Source: Lolium rigidum (Eukaryota; Streptophyta; Magnoliopsida; Poales; Poaceae). From it: 64,000 nt of DNA. The stretch lies in the NCBI RefSeq assembly GCF_022539505.1, contig NC_061508.1:199663012-199727011 (forward strand). Direction: 5' to 3'. The notes below the pieces were generated by a model that did not search any database, was not told the DNA's origin, and saw only the letters and a program-made list of their open reading frames with translations. Each line of letters opens with the position of its first letter. The stretch's first letter is position 1. This document shows, piece by piece, positions 1-10,614 of this stretch. The position numbers and the translations under genes were made by a program.

Positions 1-1390
1 ACTTTGCATAAGATAAGGGGGCGGCGAGGTCCTATGCCTCTCGAGCTCTCGCACGGTCGTCCCGGAGGGAGGACGCCATGCCGGACCCCGGAGGTCGCCG
101 CCGTCCTCCGCCCCTCCTGCGCCCCTCGCTGCGGCGTCGCGCCTCGCGGCCCCTCGCGCGCACGCTCGCCAGCCGTCGTCGACGCACGGCCATGGCGCGC
201 GTTCGCCGGCAGGGAGGGCCCGATGCGCGGCCGTTCGGGCTCGATCCCGGGCCTGGAGGGCCGCGGCCTGTGCGCCGCTCCCGGCACTCCCGTGTGCGCC
301 CTGTCGCGCGCCGTCTTCCCGGGCCTCCCGCGCGCCCTGCGCGTGCGCGCCACCGGGTGGAGCTTACGTACTGCGTCGCCCTTACCTTGGTGTGGTTCGC
401 CGTCTTCCATGCCGCAGCGCACCTCTGGTCGCTCCTCGCGTCGGTGCCCCTGCGCGTCGGCCCTGCCGGTGGGTTTGCGGGGTGGCTTCGGCCTTCGCTG
501 TTCTTCGCAGCTCGCCGTCCGTCCTGCTTCTCGCCCCGTCCGGCCATGGCGTGGCTTCTATCTGGCTTGTGGTGGATGCAGTTCGCCTGACGTGGCGCCG
601 CACGGCCTCCCGGTGGCCGCTAGTGCTTCCTTGGCGCTAGCGCGCGTGGTCTGGTCGGATGCGCTACTCAGGCGAGTGTTGAGCGTTTGGTGGACGGCAA
701 CAAAGCCCCCTGCTCGGCTGGCCACGCCTACGGCCAGGGCCTTCTTGGGCTCGGCGACGGCGTTGCTACTCCGGCGCGAAAGCTTCGCACCTTTGGTGCC
801 GATGTTGGCGGTGCCCCTGGGTACCGTTTCCTTGTTGAGGGCTTCATCGGGGAGCTTGGTCTCCTGTTGTCGCGAGTCGTTGCGTTCTCCGGGTGAAAAC
901 CTCTGCTCCTCGGAGCGAGCGGCGGCGACACATTGTGCCGTTACCTTCTTGAAGGCGCCGCTTTTGGAGTTCGTGTTCCTCGTGGTGCGGTAGATGTGTG
1001 TCAGTTGTGCATGGTTGCCTTGTTGTCGGGGTGGTGGATGCGGGAGGCGGCCGGCCGGTTGACGTCACGTCGGGCGGCGGCCTCGGAAGGTCTTGCAACG
1101 ATGACTCCATGGGGTATGGTCATGGTCTAGCAAGGCATGGGTGGCGTGTTGGTGCTACGAGGGTAGTGAGCTCGTCGGCCCGGCCTACACGACGGGAAGG
1201 TCGGTGTGGCTGGCATGTCGGGGCGGCGGCCCCGGATCTTTTGGCGCGGCGTTCGTGGTCTGCGGGTGGTCGCCTTGGTAGTTTGGGCTACAAGACGTCC
1301 ATGCCGTGCGGCGTTGCGGCTCCGCCTCGAGCGGGGATGTCGGAGCAGCGGCTCCGGGTTTGGTGGTGTCTGTTTGGTCGTCGGTAGTCT
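1..1390. other. GC-rich unassigned segment
   Basis: This stretch is strongly GC-rich and open in several frames on both strands at once, which is what GC-rich non-coding DNA gives by chance. No frame shows a recognisable domain, a convincing start context or plant-like splice structure. It turns AT-rich near 1400. It may be the body of a decayed transposon, possibly the upstream part of the LINE whose tail lies at about 1680-1796, but I cannot prove that link. Confidence 0.4.
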
Positions 1391-1539
1391 GGTATCGTGT
1401 GGGCGATTAGGCTCCAATATTTGTGCGGTTTTTGGGCCGATTTTTCTCATAAACTCGGCCACTATGTATGGTTTTTGGGCCCGGTTTCCCTATTAACTGA
1501 GCCAAATCTTCTTCTATTAATATATCGTGCAGCTCACCT

Positions 1540-1664
1540 GCCGAATTCTCAAAAAAAAAATCTCCAAAAATATTGTCCATATAAGTAGGAAAACGCAATA
1601 AACCTTATATTCTGAAATTTTTCTCAAAAAACTATATGGCTTATATATAGGAATGGAGGGAGTA
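1540..1664. mobile_element. Stowaway-like MITE end (partial)
   Basis: The right boundary reads GGAATGGAGGGAG followed by TA. That is the reverse complement of the CTCCCTCC-type terminus of grass Stowaway/Mariner MITEs, including the TA target dinucleotide. The sequence just inside is AT-rich, as in this family. No matching left terminus is visible upstream, so it is either truncated or diverged. The left limit given is a guess. Confidence 0.45.
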
Positions 1665-1679
1665 TTTCTTTTTTTAGTT

Positions 1680-1796
1680 TTTTCTTTTCTTTTGGTTGTG
1701 TGCATGCGTACTACCATTAAGGTGTTGCGTTGTTGCAGAGGCTGGGTGTAATTAGTATCTCTTGATATTAATATAATCCCTTTATCGGAAAAAAAA
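1680..1796 (+). mobile_element. LINE 3' tail fragment
   Basis: A GT-rich stretch (GGTTGTGTGCATG ... GTTGCAGAGGCTGGGTGTAA) runs into GATATTAATATAATCCC and a short A-run at 1789-1796. This is the usual look of the 3' end of grass LINEs: a GT-rich tail, an AT-rich end and poly(A). No reverse transcriptase frame is present, so it is a 5'-truncated relic. The left boundary is uncertain. Confidence 0.45.
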
Positions 1797-1920
1797 TGGC
1801 CTGCCAGTGCAACGCCTACTAGCTGCGCACGCTCGCGGAAGCCGAGGCACGCCATTAACGCGGCCACCGCAAAGGCCGCACAGCCGCCCGGAAGTAATGC
1901 CGCGGAAGACTGAAAGCCGG

Positions 1921-2138
1921 TTAGTGCCGGTGCGATGACCGAGCGGACACTTTGCGCGTCGCGCAGGCTGATTCATAGAGACGCAAACCCGGCCCATATT
2001 TGTGTCGGGTTTGCGTCTCCGCGGCCGGCCGATCACTTTGCGTCGCCATCGCGGGAGCGATGCTAGGACGTATTTCCGTCGTAGGGACACAAGCGGTCGT
2101 TCCCAGCGTCCGTTTGCGTCGCGCTGCTGGAGATGTCC
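1921..2138. mobile_element. Partial PIF/Harbinger-type element, 'GACGCAAACGG' family
   Basis: The right end reads GCGCTGCTGGAGATGTCC followed by TTA (2139-2141). It matches the terminal sequence of the complete element at 3437-5076. A perfect inner palindrome around 1980-2018 (AGACGCAAACCCG ... CGGGTTTGCGTCT) also has a counterpart in that element near 3555-3607. I could not find the left terminus, so the copy is probably truncated. Confidence 0.5.
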
Positions 2139-2141
2139 TTA

Positions 2142-2574
2142 CCAAAAAGAAAATGAAATTGCAGTTTCGTCGTAAACTATGGTGCACAATTTTACCAAAA
2201 GAGTGAAAGTGGACGATGTGCTCAAACAGCATGACCAAAGGGAAGAAAACTACAGGTCAGATCGCACATGGTTTGTACTTCTGCCTTGTCTGACGGCATC
2301 TTCACTTTTTTTTACTGCCTTTTACTTTACCAGTACGTTACGCTGCTAGATAAAAATGTCTCAGGTCCATGCTCCTGGGAGTACTACTTTTCCTTCTACT
2401 CGTATCTCTCCAGAGAGAGGGAGAGAGAGTTAATACTGGTACTCCAATTAGACGTCTGTAGTACACGACATCCACATGCGCCTGTTGCATCTCGCAAAAA
2501 TGGAAGTGCCTGCTCTCAACAGTACCTGCACGGGTGCACCAACACCTCCCTTAGCTCCACTTTCGGATATTGTA
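2142..2574. other. No gene seen
   Basis: AT-rich intergenic DNA with a short GA-rich run near 2412-2428. Open frames are short and look random. I see nothing that supports a gene here. Confidence 0.5.
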
Positions 2575-2577
2575 TTA

Positions 2578-2924
2578 GAGCATCCCAGCCACCTCCCCGG
2601 AAAGGCCTCCAAGATCTCTTTTTTCCATCCGGACAGACGAATATAGCCCAGTCACGTCCTCAGCTTCTCATTTTCGTTCGGATTTAGGCCTAAATCCGTT
2701 GGGACTCCCCAGGCTATCCTCGGTTTCTCGGGATGTTGCCGGGGACTCCGAATGGAGCAAATTCCGCGCTCTGGCCCGCGTGTCAGTGAAGATTCCGCGT
2801 TTTGATCCGTGCAAATTTCCCGGGACGGCTGGAAAATTGTTGCACCCATGCCAAAAATAGATCCAATCCGGACCAATTTTCATCCGGATTATGCCCCGGG
2901 AACCTCCAACGACTGGAGATGCTC
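2578..2924. mobile_element. PIF/Harbinger (Tourist-type) MITE
   Basis: A 347-bp element bounded by TTA on both sides (2575-2577 and 2925-2927). The left terminus is GAGCATCCCAGCC. The right terminus, read in reverse complement, is GAGCATCTCCAGTC. The TTA target duplication and the GAGCATCTCCA-type ends fit PIF/Harbinger MITEs of grasses. There is no coding capacity. Confidence 0.75.
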
Positions 2925-2927
2925 TTA

Positions 2928-3397
2928 CTGTTACTATCAACATACTATCCGGCTCATAATGTGTCTTGTTTTAGCTATTAACAATGACTCCTGTAATTAC
3001 TAATTTCGAAATATGGGGTCATGCTCGGGCTCTCTTGAATACATCACCGCAATGAGCCTACCATTTTCCGTTCCCAGAATCACATCGCACTCCGCCATAT
3101 ACCAGGATCGTTTTGCTCCCTCTTCTCTTTTTTGTGTGTGACTATTCCCGTCGGTAGACAACTCACGACACTGTCTACCTTTGACCCCACACAGCCACTT
3201 TTGTTTCCTGCGTATTTGTTGTCTACCTACCATTGGGCCAAAATAGAGGGGTGCCACAACACTTGTTCATCATGCATTCCATTTTCGAGGAATCTCATCA
3301 TGCGTTTTTCATCCCAACTTGGTGTACTCCTCCCGAATTGCCTGAGTTATATATGCGCAAGATTTGCATGTTCTTATTTTTTCCATAAGAGGTAGGC
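2928..3397. other. No gene seen
   Basis: Ordinary intergenic sequence between two PIF/Harbinger-type elements. Frames are short and none is recognisable. Confidence 0.5.
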
Positions 3398-3436
3398 TAA
3401 GATCATCTCCAATCGTGCTCGCCAAATCATCCCTTA

Positions 3437-5076
3437 GGGCATCTCCAGCGGCGACGCAAACGGACGATGAGCGACTGTTTGCGTCCACCTTGACCGAAAA
3501 TGCGTCTGACACCATCTCCAGCGGCGCGACGCAAAGTGATCGGGCCGTCCGCCGAGACACAAACCTGCCGCATAACCTGACGCATATTTACGGCAGGTTT
3601 GCGTCTCAGCGGACGCTGCGTGGACGCGCAAAGTGTCCGCTCGCGTCTCACCGGGCCCGCCTGGCAGCAAGTCTGCATCGAGAGCATCGCTTCGGCGGTC
3701 GGCGGCTCGCGTGCGCGCGTAGCCTCGCCATCAACGGCGCGCGCGCGGCGGCGGCCGGGCCCGCGCCGCCTTCAATGCGCATCGTATCCGCGCGCGACCG
3801 CCCTTAAAGTCCACCCGGCGGCGTTCCACCTTCGCCCACACCTCCGCTCGCACCCGCCACGCGCCGGCGCCACGGGGAAGAAGAACGACTTCGAGGCCTC
3901 CGGCGGCGGCGACAGAGGGGTGCCGCTGCCCTCGTCGCGGCCGGGGAGCGCTCGTGCACGGAAAATGGTTGCCGTGGCGAGGCACAGTCCGGCGTGCAAC
4001 CTTGCCCCGCGGCCGGCGGCTCGGCTGCCGCCGGGGTGCCCGTCCCTCCCGATCCCTGCGAGCGAGCGATCGGAGCGCGGAGGTCCGGCGAAGGGCGGTA
4101 CCGCCACCGGACCTCCGCGCCCGATCCGGCGTACGCCATCGACTCCGGAGTTGGCGTGCGTGTCGTCGTCGGCCGAGACGGAGAAGAAGGGCGGGCTTCA
4201 TGGGCGACGAGGGGATTTTCCCTTCGCGGCGCGCACGCGCCGGACTCGTCCACAAAGACAGGAGGCGCCGACGCGTCGTTAGCAGCCGCCGACGCGCGCG
4301 CAGTACAACGACGACGACGACGACCGTGACAACCACGACGACGCCTACGACGCCTACGACGACAAGGACGATTACATCGAGGCGCTCGCGTACCATAACG
4401 AGGAGGTGAAGGACGACAGCGACGACTACATCGCGGCCGTCTTCCACGAATGGCAGCAGGCCATGGCGGAGGGCCGCAATTTTGAGTTCCCGGAGAACAT
4501 GACGGACGACGAGATGGTGAAGCTCGGCGTCCTCGTCTCCGAGAACGACGCGCCTATGCAGCCGCCGCTGCCCCGCTACGCCACCGGCTTCATGCCGCCG
4601 GGCCAATCGGAGGATGAAGCCTTCGACAGGCGCTACAGGACTCGACGGCGCTACAACCGCCGCCGTACAACCCCAAGCTCCTCTCTCCACGGCCGCGGCC
4701 ACTGGGCGCCTCACCTACGCGCTGGCACGCGTATCCCGGGCGCCTCCACCGCCGTCGCTGGCCCGCGGCCACAGGCGCCCACCTCCACGGCACCGCCGGC
4801 GCGCCCGGCGTACGCTCCCCCGGATGGCAACTGGCCGTGGGCGATACCAGAGCTCATCGTGCTCGACAGCGACGACGAGAAGCAGTAGGCGTTAGTTTTT
4901 TTTCATGTTTAAACTATGTAAATTATGTTTTCATGTTTAAAAAAAATGATTTGGCCAAAAAATGCGTTGTGCCGCTGGAGCCACCCGACGCAAACGGAAG
5001 CGCGATCGATTTCGACCATTTCAGCCGACGCAAACGAACGCACGCGGACGCTAAAGTCGCGCCGCTGGAGATGCGC
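3437..5076. mobile_element. Nested PIF/Harbinger-type element with GC-rich cargo
   Basis: Left end GGGCATCTCCAGCGGCG, right end in reverse complement GCGCATCTCCAGCGGCG, and perfect TTA duplications at 3434-3436 and 5077-5079. The element is 1640 bp. A second copy of the terminal motif (CATCTCCAGCGGCGCGACGC) lies inside near 3513, so the left end looks duplicated or re-inserted. The interior from about 3620 to 4890 is very GC-rich and contains a gene-like frame. It is inserted only 33 bp inside the left end of the larger element 3401-8267. No transposase is seen. Confidence 0.8.
4282..4888 (+). pseudogene. Acidic gene-like cargo ORF inside the PIF element
   Basis: An open frame that follows an in-frame TAG near 4279 and ends at TAG 4886-4888. 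There is no ATG at its beginning. The predicted protein starts with an Asp/Tyr-rich acidic tract, has a better-ordered middle (HEWQQAMAEGRNFEFPENMT region, about 4447-4500) and ends in proline/arginine-rich sequence and a short acidic tail (VLDSDDEKQ). I recognise no domain. The frame lies wholly between the terminal repeats, so it is cargo of the transposon. It is best regarded as a captured or degraded host gene piece; function unknown. Confidence 0.4.
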
Positions 5077-5286
5077 TTAAAGAGATTTAGGGTGGGAGAA
5101 CGTTTGACCGTTCCAGTCACATGTCTCAAAACATTTTTACATATGGCATGGCTTAATACGGTGTTCGACTCTCGAGGCAATCCCATTACACATGAAATGC
5201 TGCGGGGCTCTAGCGTAACAAAAATATTGCGCCTCGAGTGGCGGGCTAGCCGTGTTATCGACACAATGGTTTGGAGGTGGGGTTTA

Positions 5287-6764
5287 GGCCCTGTTTGTTT
5301 GGGCTTCAACTTCTGCTTTTGCAGCTTTTGGAATCTAAAAGCAGCCAATTCAAACAAACAGCAAATATTAGAGAATCGCTTGTTAGAAGCGCGGCAGCGA
5401 AATGAACTAGGAGCGCCGAAGCTGGTCAAGACCTGCTTCCCGAGCTTTCCCCACTTCCCGAATGGCAAAGGACCCGAATGCCCCACACACTTCAACATAT
5501 TTACGGAAAAACTGCCACCGCGTGACCTGCCCTCGCAAAGCGACCCGGACAGACAGCCCCCTGCTCATTTTCCCCCTCCTATCTCGTTTCCATGGCAGCC
5601 TAGGGTTAGGGTTTCCCTCCCTGGCCGCCGTCGTTGTTCCCGGCCATCGTGGCCACCAGCAACCGCCGCCGCCGCCCCAACTCTCCTCCCTCGATCCATT
5701 CCCGTCCTCCTGAAGCGCGCCTCCATTCCCGTCCTCCGCAAGCTCGCGCCATACCCGTCGGCCGCCGGCAATTGGAGGCGTTCGAGGTACTGCCGGCCGC
5801 CGGCGATTGGAGGCGTTCGAGGTTCCGCCGGCCGCCGGCGATTGGAGGTATTCGAGCCGTCCCTGTGAGCATCCCGGCGACGTACTGCTCCGACCTCCAT
5901 CGCCCTGGTGCAGCAACCTCCTCCAGCTCGTCCCCATCGGCCGCCGGGCAGAGGTGTTCGTCGAGCTCGTCCGTCGCCGTTTCAACGGCGTCCGCCGCCT
6001 CGCCATCCCTCGTCCCCGGCCGTCCTCACCACCTGTAGTGTAGATCGTCCCTGTTGTGTTCCGGCCAGGGCCTGTCGTCGTGCTGAAGCGCCCCTCAGCT
6101 GTATGACAGTTCATACTGTACGCATGTGTAAACGATGGATGTCTTGTTGTTGGATGTACGCATGGATTCAGTTTTGCTGTATCAGCAAGCCTGTTCGGTG
6201 AATCTGTTGGTGTACGCATTGCTGGATGTATGTAGTATATTTATTGGTGGTTAAAATTCAACAATATCTGGCAGTACCAAGTACCAACAATAAGGATATA
6301 CTCTGTGGATGGATGTAAAGAAAAGATGTACAGTACCAACAATAAGGATAAAATTATTTTAGCAAAAAGGTTAAATGAGGTAATTTGGTTATTAAACATG
6401 GTAATTAAAATTAAAATTCTTGTAATATAAACATCATAACACTTGTATTATCTTTGAATATATGTGATATTTTATACGAAGTATTTAATATAAACACGTC
6501 AAAATTAAAATTGAGGTAACTAACCCCGACAATTATGTCAAAAACAGTTAAAATTAGCTAATTCGTATCAATCAACATTTATACATCTTCTTCAGCCTTT
6601 AGGGCCACTTTAGACATTTCACCCTTCATATCAGCAATAGTAGCCATAAAAAGCTCTACTGCCAAACATCAAATCTCTGCTTCTAACAGCTGCTTCTACA
6701 TTGCTTTTTCACAACTCAGCACTGCAATTGCTTCTCAAAAGCTGCAGCCCAAACAAACAGACCC
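5287..6764. mobile_element. Tourist-like element, copy A (1.48 kb)
   Basis: Left end GGCCCTGTTTGTTTGGGC, right end in reverse complement GGGTCTGTTTGTTTGGGC, with TTA on both sides (5284-5286 and 6765-6767). The subterminal zones are rich in AGCTGCTTCT/AAAAGCAGC motifs. The middle (about 5410-6040) is GC-rich and includes a near-repeat of a ~40-bp unit around 5770-5850 (GGCCGCCGGC and ATTGGAGG motifs). It then passes into AT-rich sequence resembling a 3' UTR. No transposase frame is recognisable. It is inserted in the outer element 3401-8267. An inverted relative is at 11541-13023. Confidence 0.75.
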
Positions 6765-7005
6765 TTAAACACATCGTCTATCTCTTGTCAAGCAGCGTAA
6801 TGGCCGCGTATCTTTCCCAGTGAGCCGGCGGTGTCCCCAGGCAGCGCAGCGAAGTGTCACGTAATGTCGTCTGCCCTGTGCGCCGGTGTTATTGCGCCCT
6901 ACCGCCCCCGCTTGCCGCTGCTATATAAAACGCAAACCGCTTTTATCGGCGATGCCACACCATTCCTGACCACATCGAACCCTAGATCGCGCCCACCTCT
7001 CAGTC

Positions 7006-8047
7006 ATGACTAGTCGCCAGAGCATTCTCACCGCCAACGGGTTCGGACACGGCAGCCTCACCATTGCGGAGGCGTGGGCTTTGTACATGGCGCGGTACCC
7101 TGTGATGTCATGCGCTTGCCGAGCAGTGAGGGCTGGAAGATGGCGGTCAAAAGGATCGGCATCCCGCCGGCGCCCACACCGGGGATGGATGGATCACTGG
7201 TGCAACGAGATCAGGGCCCAACGCCGCCGACTAAGCCCAAAAGAGCACGTCGATCCCACCTGGGCCGCCACCGACAATGACTACTGGTGGGTCAATTTCT
7301 TCAAGGTGCAACACGACGAGGAGCTACGTAGCACCGATGGCCTCATCGGATCGCTCACGTCCTGGAACAAGGACGGGCGTGCGGGGATGCACACTCTCCA
7401 CCGTCGTCGACGGTCTCCGCAATGGCGTCTCAAGGCCCTAGATGTTGCTGGTGTTTCCATCGCGTTGGCCTTCGAAGGGGATGACCTCGCACTCGTCCTC
7501 TTCCCATTCTTCATCATCATGGACGGTGCGCTCAACACCATCCTCCTCCTTCAACCGCGTCTCCCCTTAACCTATGCCGAAGTGTGTGGTGAATGAGTAC
7601 GAGATTTCAGCGCACCGACACATGTGTGGCAGTGATGGCGGCATAACGATCCACGAGCCACGTTGTCGTGGTAGCACCGGCCTCCTCGTCCCGAAACCGG
7701 AGGTGAAGGAAGAAGATGACGACGAGGTGGCTGCGCTCCTCCGCCAACAGCGCCTCATCGCAAGTAGCGACAACCCCGAGGGCGGGCCGTGATTCAATGC
7801 CATGTTCATGTTGTTACTATACTACCATACCGCCTGAGCAGGGTACATCGAGAACATGGTCGCCATGTCCATCCGCGAGAGCAGCAGGCCTCTCGTCGAC
7901 CTCACGCGCAACGACGATGAATCTGGACCCAGCGGCGCGATGAAAGAAGAGCCCGCCGATCCTCGCGGCAAGCACGACACCGTGCACAATGACGAAAACA
8001 ATTTCTACCAGTACTACGACCGCTCTAGCCGCTGCAGGCGGCGTTAG
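7006..8047 (+). pseudogene. Broken gene-like cargo of the outer PIF element
   Basis: A TATA box (CTATATAAAACG, about 6921) and a start codon at 7006 in good context precede a sequence that reads sensibly only if frames are switched. MTSRQSILTANGFGHG is in frame 1. RLPSSEGWKMAVKRIGIPPA is in a second frame from about 7110. A Trp-rich block (HWCNEIRAQRRR, ATDNDYWWVNFF) is back in the first frame to about 7350. An acidic SRPLVDLTRNDDESGP tail is in a third frame ending at 8047. At least three frameshifts are needed. I believe similar gene-like blocks recur in Triticeae transposons, but I know no function. The TIR context says it is transposon cargo. Confidence 0.4.
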
Positions 8048-8270
8048 TCTTTTCATGTTTAAATTTGGTCAGATTTCATTAAAATCCTTGTAATAGATAA
8101 TAAATTTGAACGAATTTAAGTTTTCCCGATTAAATTTAATTTTTTCAAATTTATGTTTGAGGACACGACAGACGCGTCCCAAAAGCATCAACTAGCGGCG
8201 GTGGCCCCCAAACGCTAGATCTGGTGCTTTTTTCGAACGTTGTTTGGGGACATGATTGGAGATTCTCTAA

Positions 8271-8720
8271 TATTGTGATGATTATTTTATTTGGAATTTG
8301 TTACTAGAAAGTTTGGACCTTTAGTATCTTCATTTTTTCTTGAAAACAAACAAGTGTCCAATTCGAAATAAATATATTTCTTGGCTACTTTTAATTAGTT
8401 CACACTTTTAATTAAATCAGCTAGTGCATAAATTATATAAAAACCTTGATCAGGAAGCATTAAAAAGGAAAGAAAAAATATATGCAGCCCACATCGAATT
8501 CACGTCTAAGTACTATAATATCCAAGACATGGTGAAAAGTGTTGAAATGTAAATATTTTGTCTAGCTTTTTTTTCCCATCGCTTTCAACTTTTTGTTAGG
8601 TTGGCTAGGTGCATCAATTTCCCAAAACAAGAGTTTTTTTAGGGAAAAGTGAATTTCAGCATTAACACGTAATTGGATGGTTAGGAGGTAGCGGCACTCT
8701 CAGTCATGAGAGTTTAAATC
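8271..8720. other. No gene seen
   Basis: AT-rich DNA between the PIF complex and the repeat-rich zone. No frames, structures or repeats that I can support. Confidence 0.5.
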
Positions 8721-8727
8721 AGCTCGA

Positions 8728-8814
8728 GCAGCACCAGGTCCAAGGCAAGCTGCTGCACCTCCAGCAACAAGGCTACCAGCATTCAGTGCACCAAGGGCTT
8801 TTAGGGTTGGTTGA
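8728..8814 (+). pseudogene. Ala/Pro-rich coding remnant (possible Mutator tail)
   Basis: A 28-codon open stretch ending in TGA at 8812-8814 that reads as Ala/Pro/Arg-rich sequence (AAPGPRQAAAPPATRLPAF). Such tails are common at the C-terminus of plant Mutator-like transposases, and Mutator debris exists elsewhere in the window (about 17919-18360). There is no usable start codon and no catalytic domain. The assignment is an inference from composition. Confidence 0.25.
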
Positions 8815-8911
8815 CAACCCAAGTTAACTCCAAGGATGGCAGGCTATTTCAATGCTGGAAGGTGGATTAGCTACAAGAAGTGATGAAGAAAACTGCTAAT
8901 TTGTGTAATTG

Positions 8912-9338
8912 TTGGTTTGCATCAGGTTATCACAAAGCTACTTTGTGTTATTGTGTAAGACAATGTGTTGAATTGCATCAGGTTGTGCTTGATGGTTTGT
9001 TTGTATCAGTTTGAAACAATGCCAAGTGTGTTTGTTTGTATCAGGTTGAAACAATGCTAAGTGTATTTGTTTGTATCAGGCTGAAACAATGCCAAGTGCT
9101 ATGTGTTGGTTTGTTTGTGCTAGATGGTTTGTTGAATTGCCAAGTGCCAAGTGCCAAGTGCTATGTGTCAGGCTGAAACAATGTTAAGTGCTATGTATCA
9201 GGTTATGCTATGTGTCAGGCTGAAACAATGCATGTGTTGAATTGCATCAGGTTATGCTATGTGTCAGGCTGAAATAATGCTAAGTGAATTGCATCAGGTT
9301 GTACTAGATGGTTTGTTTCCATCAGGTTGTGCTAGATG
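8912..9338. repeat. Degenerate short direct repeats
   Basis: Many imperfect copies of GCATCAGGTT / GTATCAGG(T/C)TGAAACAATGCCAAGTG and GCTAGATGGTTTGTT are scattered head to tail over about 430 bp. The spacing is irregular and the units diverge. The array directly follows the Ala/Pro-rich remnant, so it may be the 3' non-coding part of the same decayed element. Confidence 0.6.
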
Positions 9339-9346
9339 AGTTTAAG

Positions 9347-10209
9347 CAGGGCCGGTTCTGAGGTTTCGAAGGCCCGGGCCGAGACAAAAAAATCAGGGCC
9401 TTTTATACATACTTAATGTTATAAAACTTGTATACAAAAATATTAATACGAAATATTATAGTATATATTATATTAAAAAATCAAACATAACTAGAAGCAA
9501 ACTCATTGATGATGGTATATCAATATTACTCTTGTCGATTATCATAGTGACTCTATGTTTAGTCGTGCCGTCATAGTGGTTGGTGGTTCCAGTAATGAAC
9601 AAAATCGACGAAGTAGCGCCCCGTAGAGGACACAATAAATAATGAATTGGATTTGGACCTAGTTATGGTGTTGCAATTCTTGTTCTTCCTCTCAGCTAAT
9701 ATCTGTACTAAAATTGTGTAATATTGGTTTACAACATATATTGTACGACCGTCGGCTACAGATCTTCTATCTCTTTCCTTGCATTTCGCACAAGGTTGGA
9801 TGTTCTACTTTTGTGAGTGATTAGAGCAACTAACCAAAACACTAGTAGAACAATCAGCGGCGTGAAAAGTAAAATGAGTTTTTTTATGAAAAATGAGTTG
9901 ATTATCTGCACTCACAGGTCCCATCCAACTTAATATTCTGGTAGAGGAGAAAAGTTGGCCCAAAGAAAAATAGGCCCAAGCAACAAAAGAAAAGTAAAAC
10001 CCAATTATCAGCCCACTTGAGAGCAGCCTGGAGATAACGATTCATCCTCTTCTACCTCAAACATACGAGAAAACAGACCAGCTCTAATGGTGGTGCCCCC
10101 ATGAACTCTTCCTCTACTAGCTACAGCCTATGTCACACCTGACGGGGCCCCTTTGGATCCCGGGGCCCGGGGCGGCCGCCCCGCTCGACCCCCCTCAGGG
10201 CCGGGCCTG
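9347..10209. mobile_element. hAT element (863 bp, non-autonomous)
   Basis: Flanked by a perfect 8-bp target duplication AGTTTAAG (9339-9346 and 10210-10217). Ends are CAGGGCCGGTTCTGAGG and, in reverse complement, CAGGCCCGGCCCTGAGG. An 8-bp TSD plus CAGGG-type termini is the hAT signature. The inside is AT-rich and shows no dimerisation-domain transposase frame, so it must have been moved in trans. Confidence 0.85.
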
Positions 10210-10254
10210 AGTTTAAGCACTGATAAATGTTCCCAGTGTTATTTGTTGTCAAAT

Positions 10255-10592
10255 GTGCCGGCGACCATTTACGGGCGGCGCTGCCGTGCCTAAGAAACCT
10301 CCGGCGACCTCTTATGAGCGGCGCCGCCGTGACTAAAAACTGCCGGCGACCATTTATAACAACTCAACGGCAACCATTTATAATTCTCCGACATCCCGCA
10401 TACATATGACATATACTAAATTTAGAATTCTTCAACATCCCGCATACATATCACATAAACCAACTTTAGAATTCTCCGACACATATTACATATACCTAAT
10501 TTAGAATTCTCCGAGATCCCGCATACATATTACATAAAACCTTATTTAGAATTCTTCCGACATCTAGCATACATATTACATAAACCCAGCAT
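10255..10592. repeat. Tandem repeats
   Basis: Two adjoining repeat zones. From 10255 to about 10380 a GCCGGCGACCATTTA(C/T) motif recurs three or more times with GC-rich spacers. From about 10381 to 10592 roughly five copies of a 36-46 bp unit follow, each of the form AATTCTCCGACATCCCGCAT ending in ACATA...TTTAG, with one unit carrying an internal deletion. It lies just downstream (minus strand) of the coiled-coil pseudogene. Confidence 0.7.
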
Positions 10593-10614
10593 GCATAAAA
10601 TGACATTAATCAAA

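Larger units (their letters stand above)
3401..8267. mobile_element. Outer PIF/Harbinger-type element with two nested insertions
   Basis: Termini are GATCATCTCCAATCGTG at the left and, in reverse complement, GAGAATCTCCAATCATG at the right, each flanked by TAA (3398-3400 and 8268-8270). Subterminal bases also match (CGCCAAATCA against CCCCAAACAA). Two other elements interrupt it, 3437-5076 and 5287-6764, leaving about 1.75 kb of its own DNA. The interior carries the broken cargo frames at 7006-8047, preceded by a TATATAAA box at about 6922. No PIF transposase or MYB-like ORF2 is visible, so it is non-autonomous. The family assignment rests on TIR and TSD only. Confidence 0.7.

Noticed and set aside
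4..993. Long plus-strand open frame in GC-rich DNA
   Set aside because: Several frames on both strands are open together, there is no domain, and composition alone explains it.
3731..4714. Long minus-strand frame
   Set aside because: It is the shadow of the GC-rich cargo of the PIF-type element; Val/Arg-rich low-complexity sequence with no motif.
5407..6219. Minus-strand 270-codon frame
   Set aside because: Lies inside Tourist-like copy A, Arg/Gly/Thr-rich low complexity, not shared in frame with copy B.
10381..10592. CRISPR-like direct repeats
   Set aside because: Units are adjacent without unique spacers and vary in length; an ordinary tandem repeat in plant DNA.
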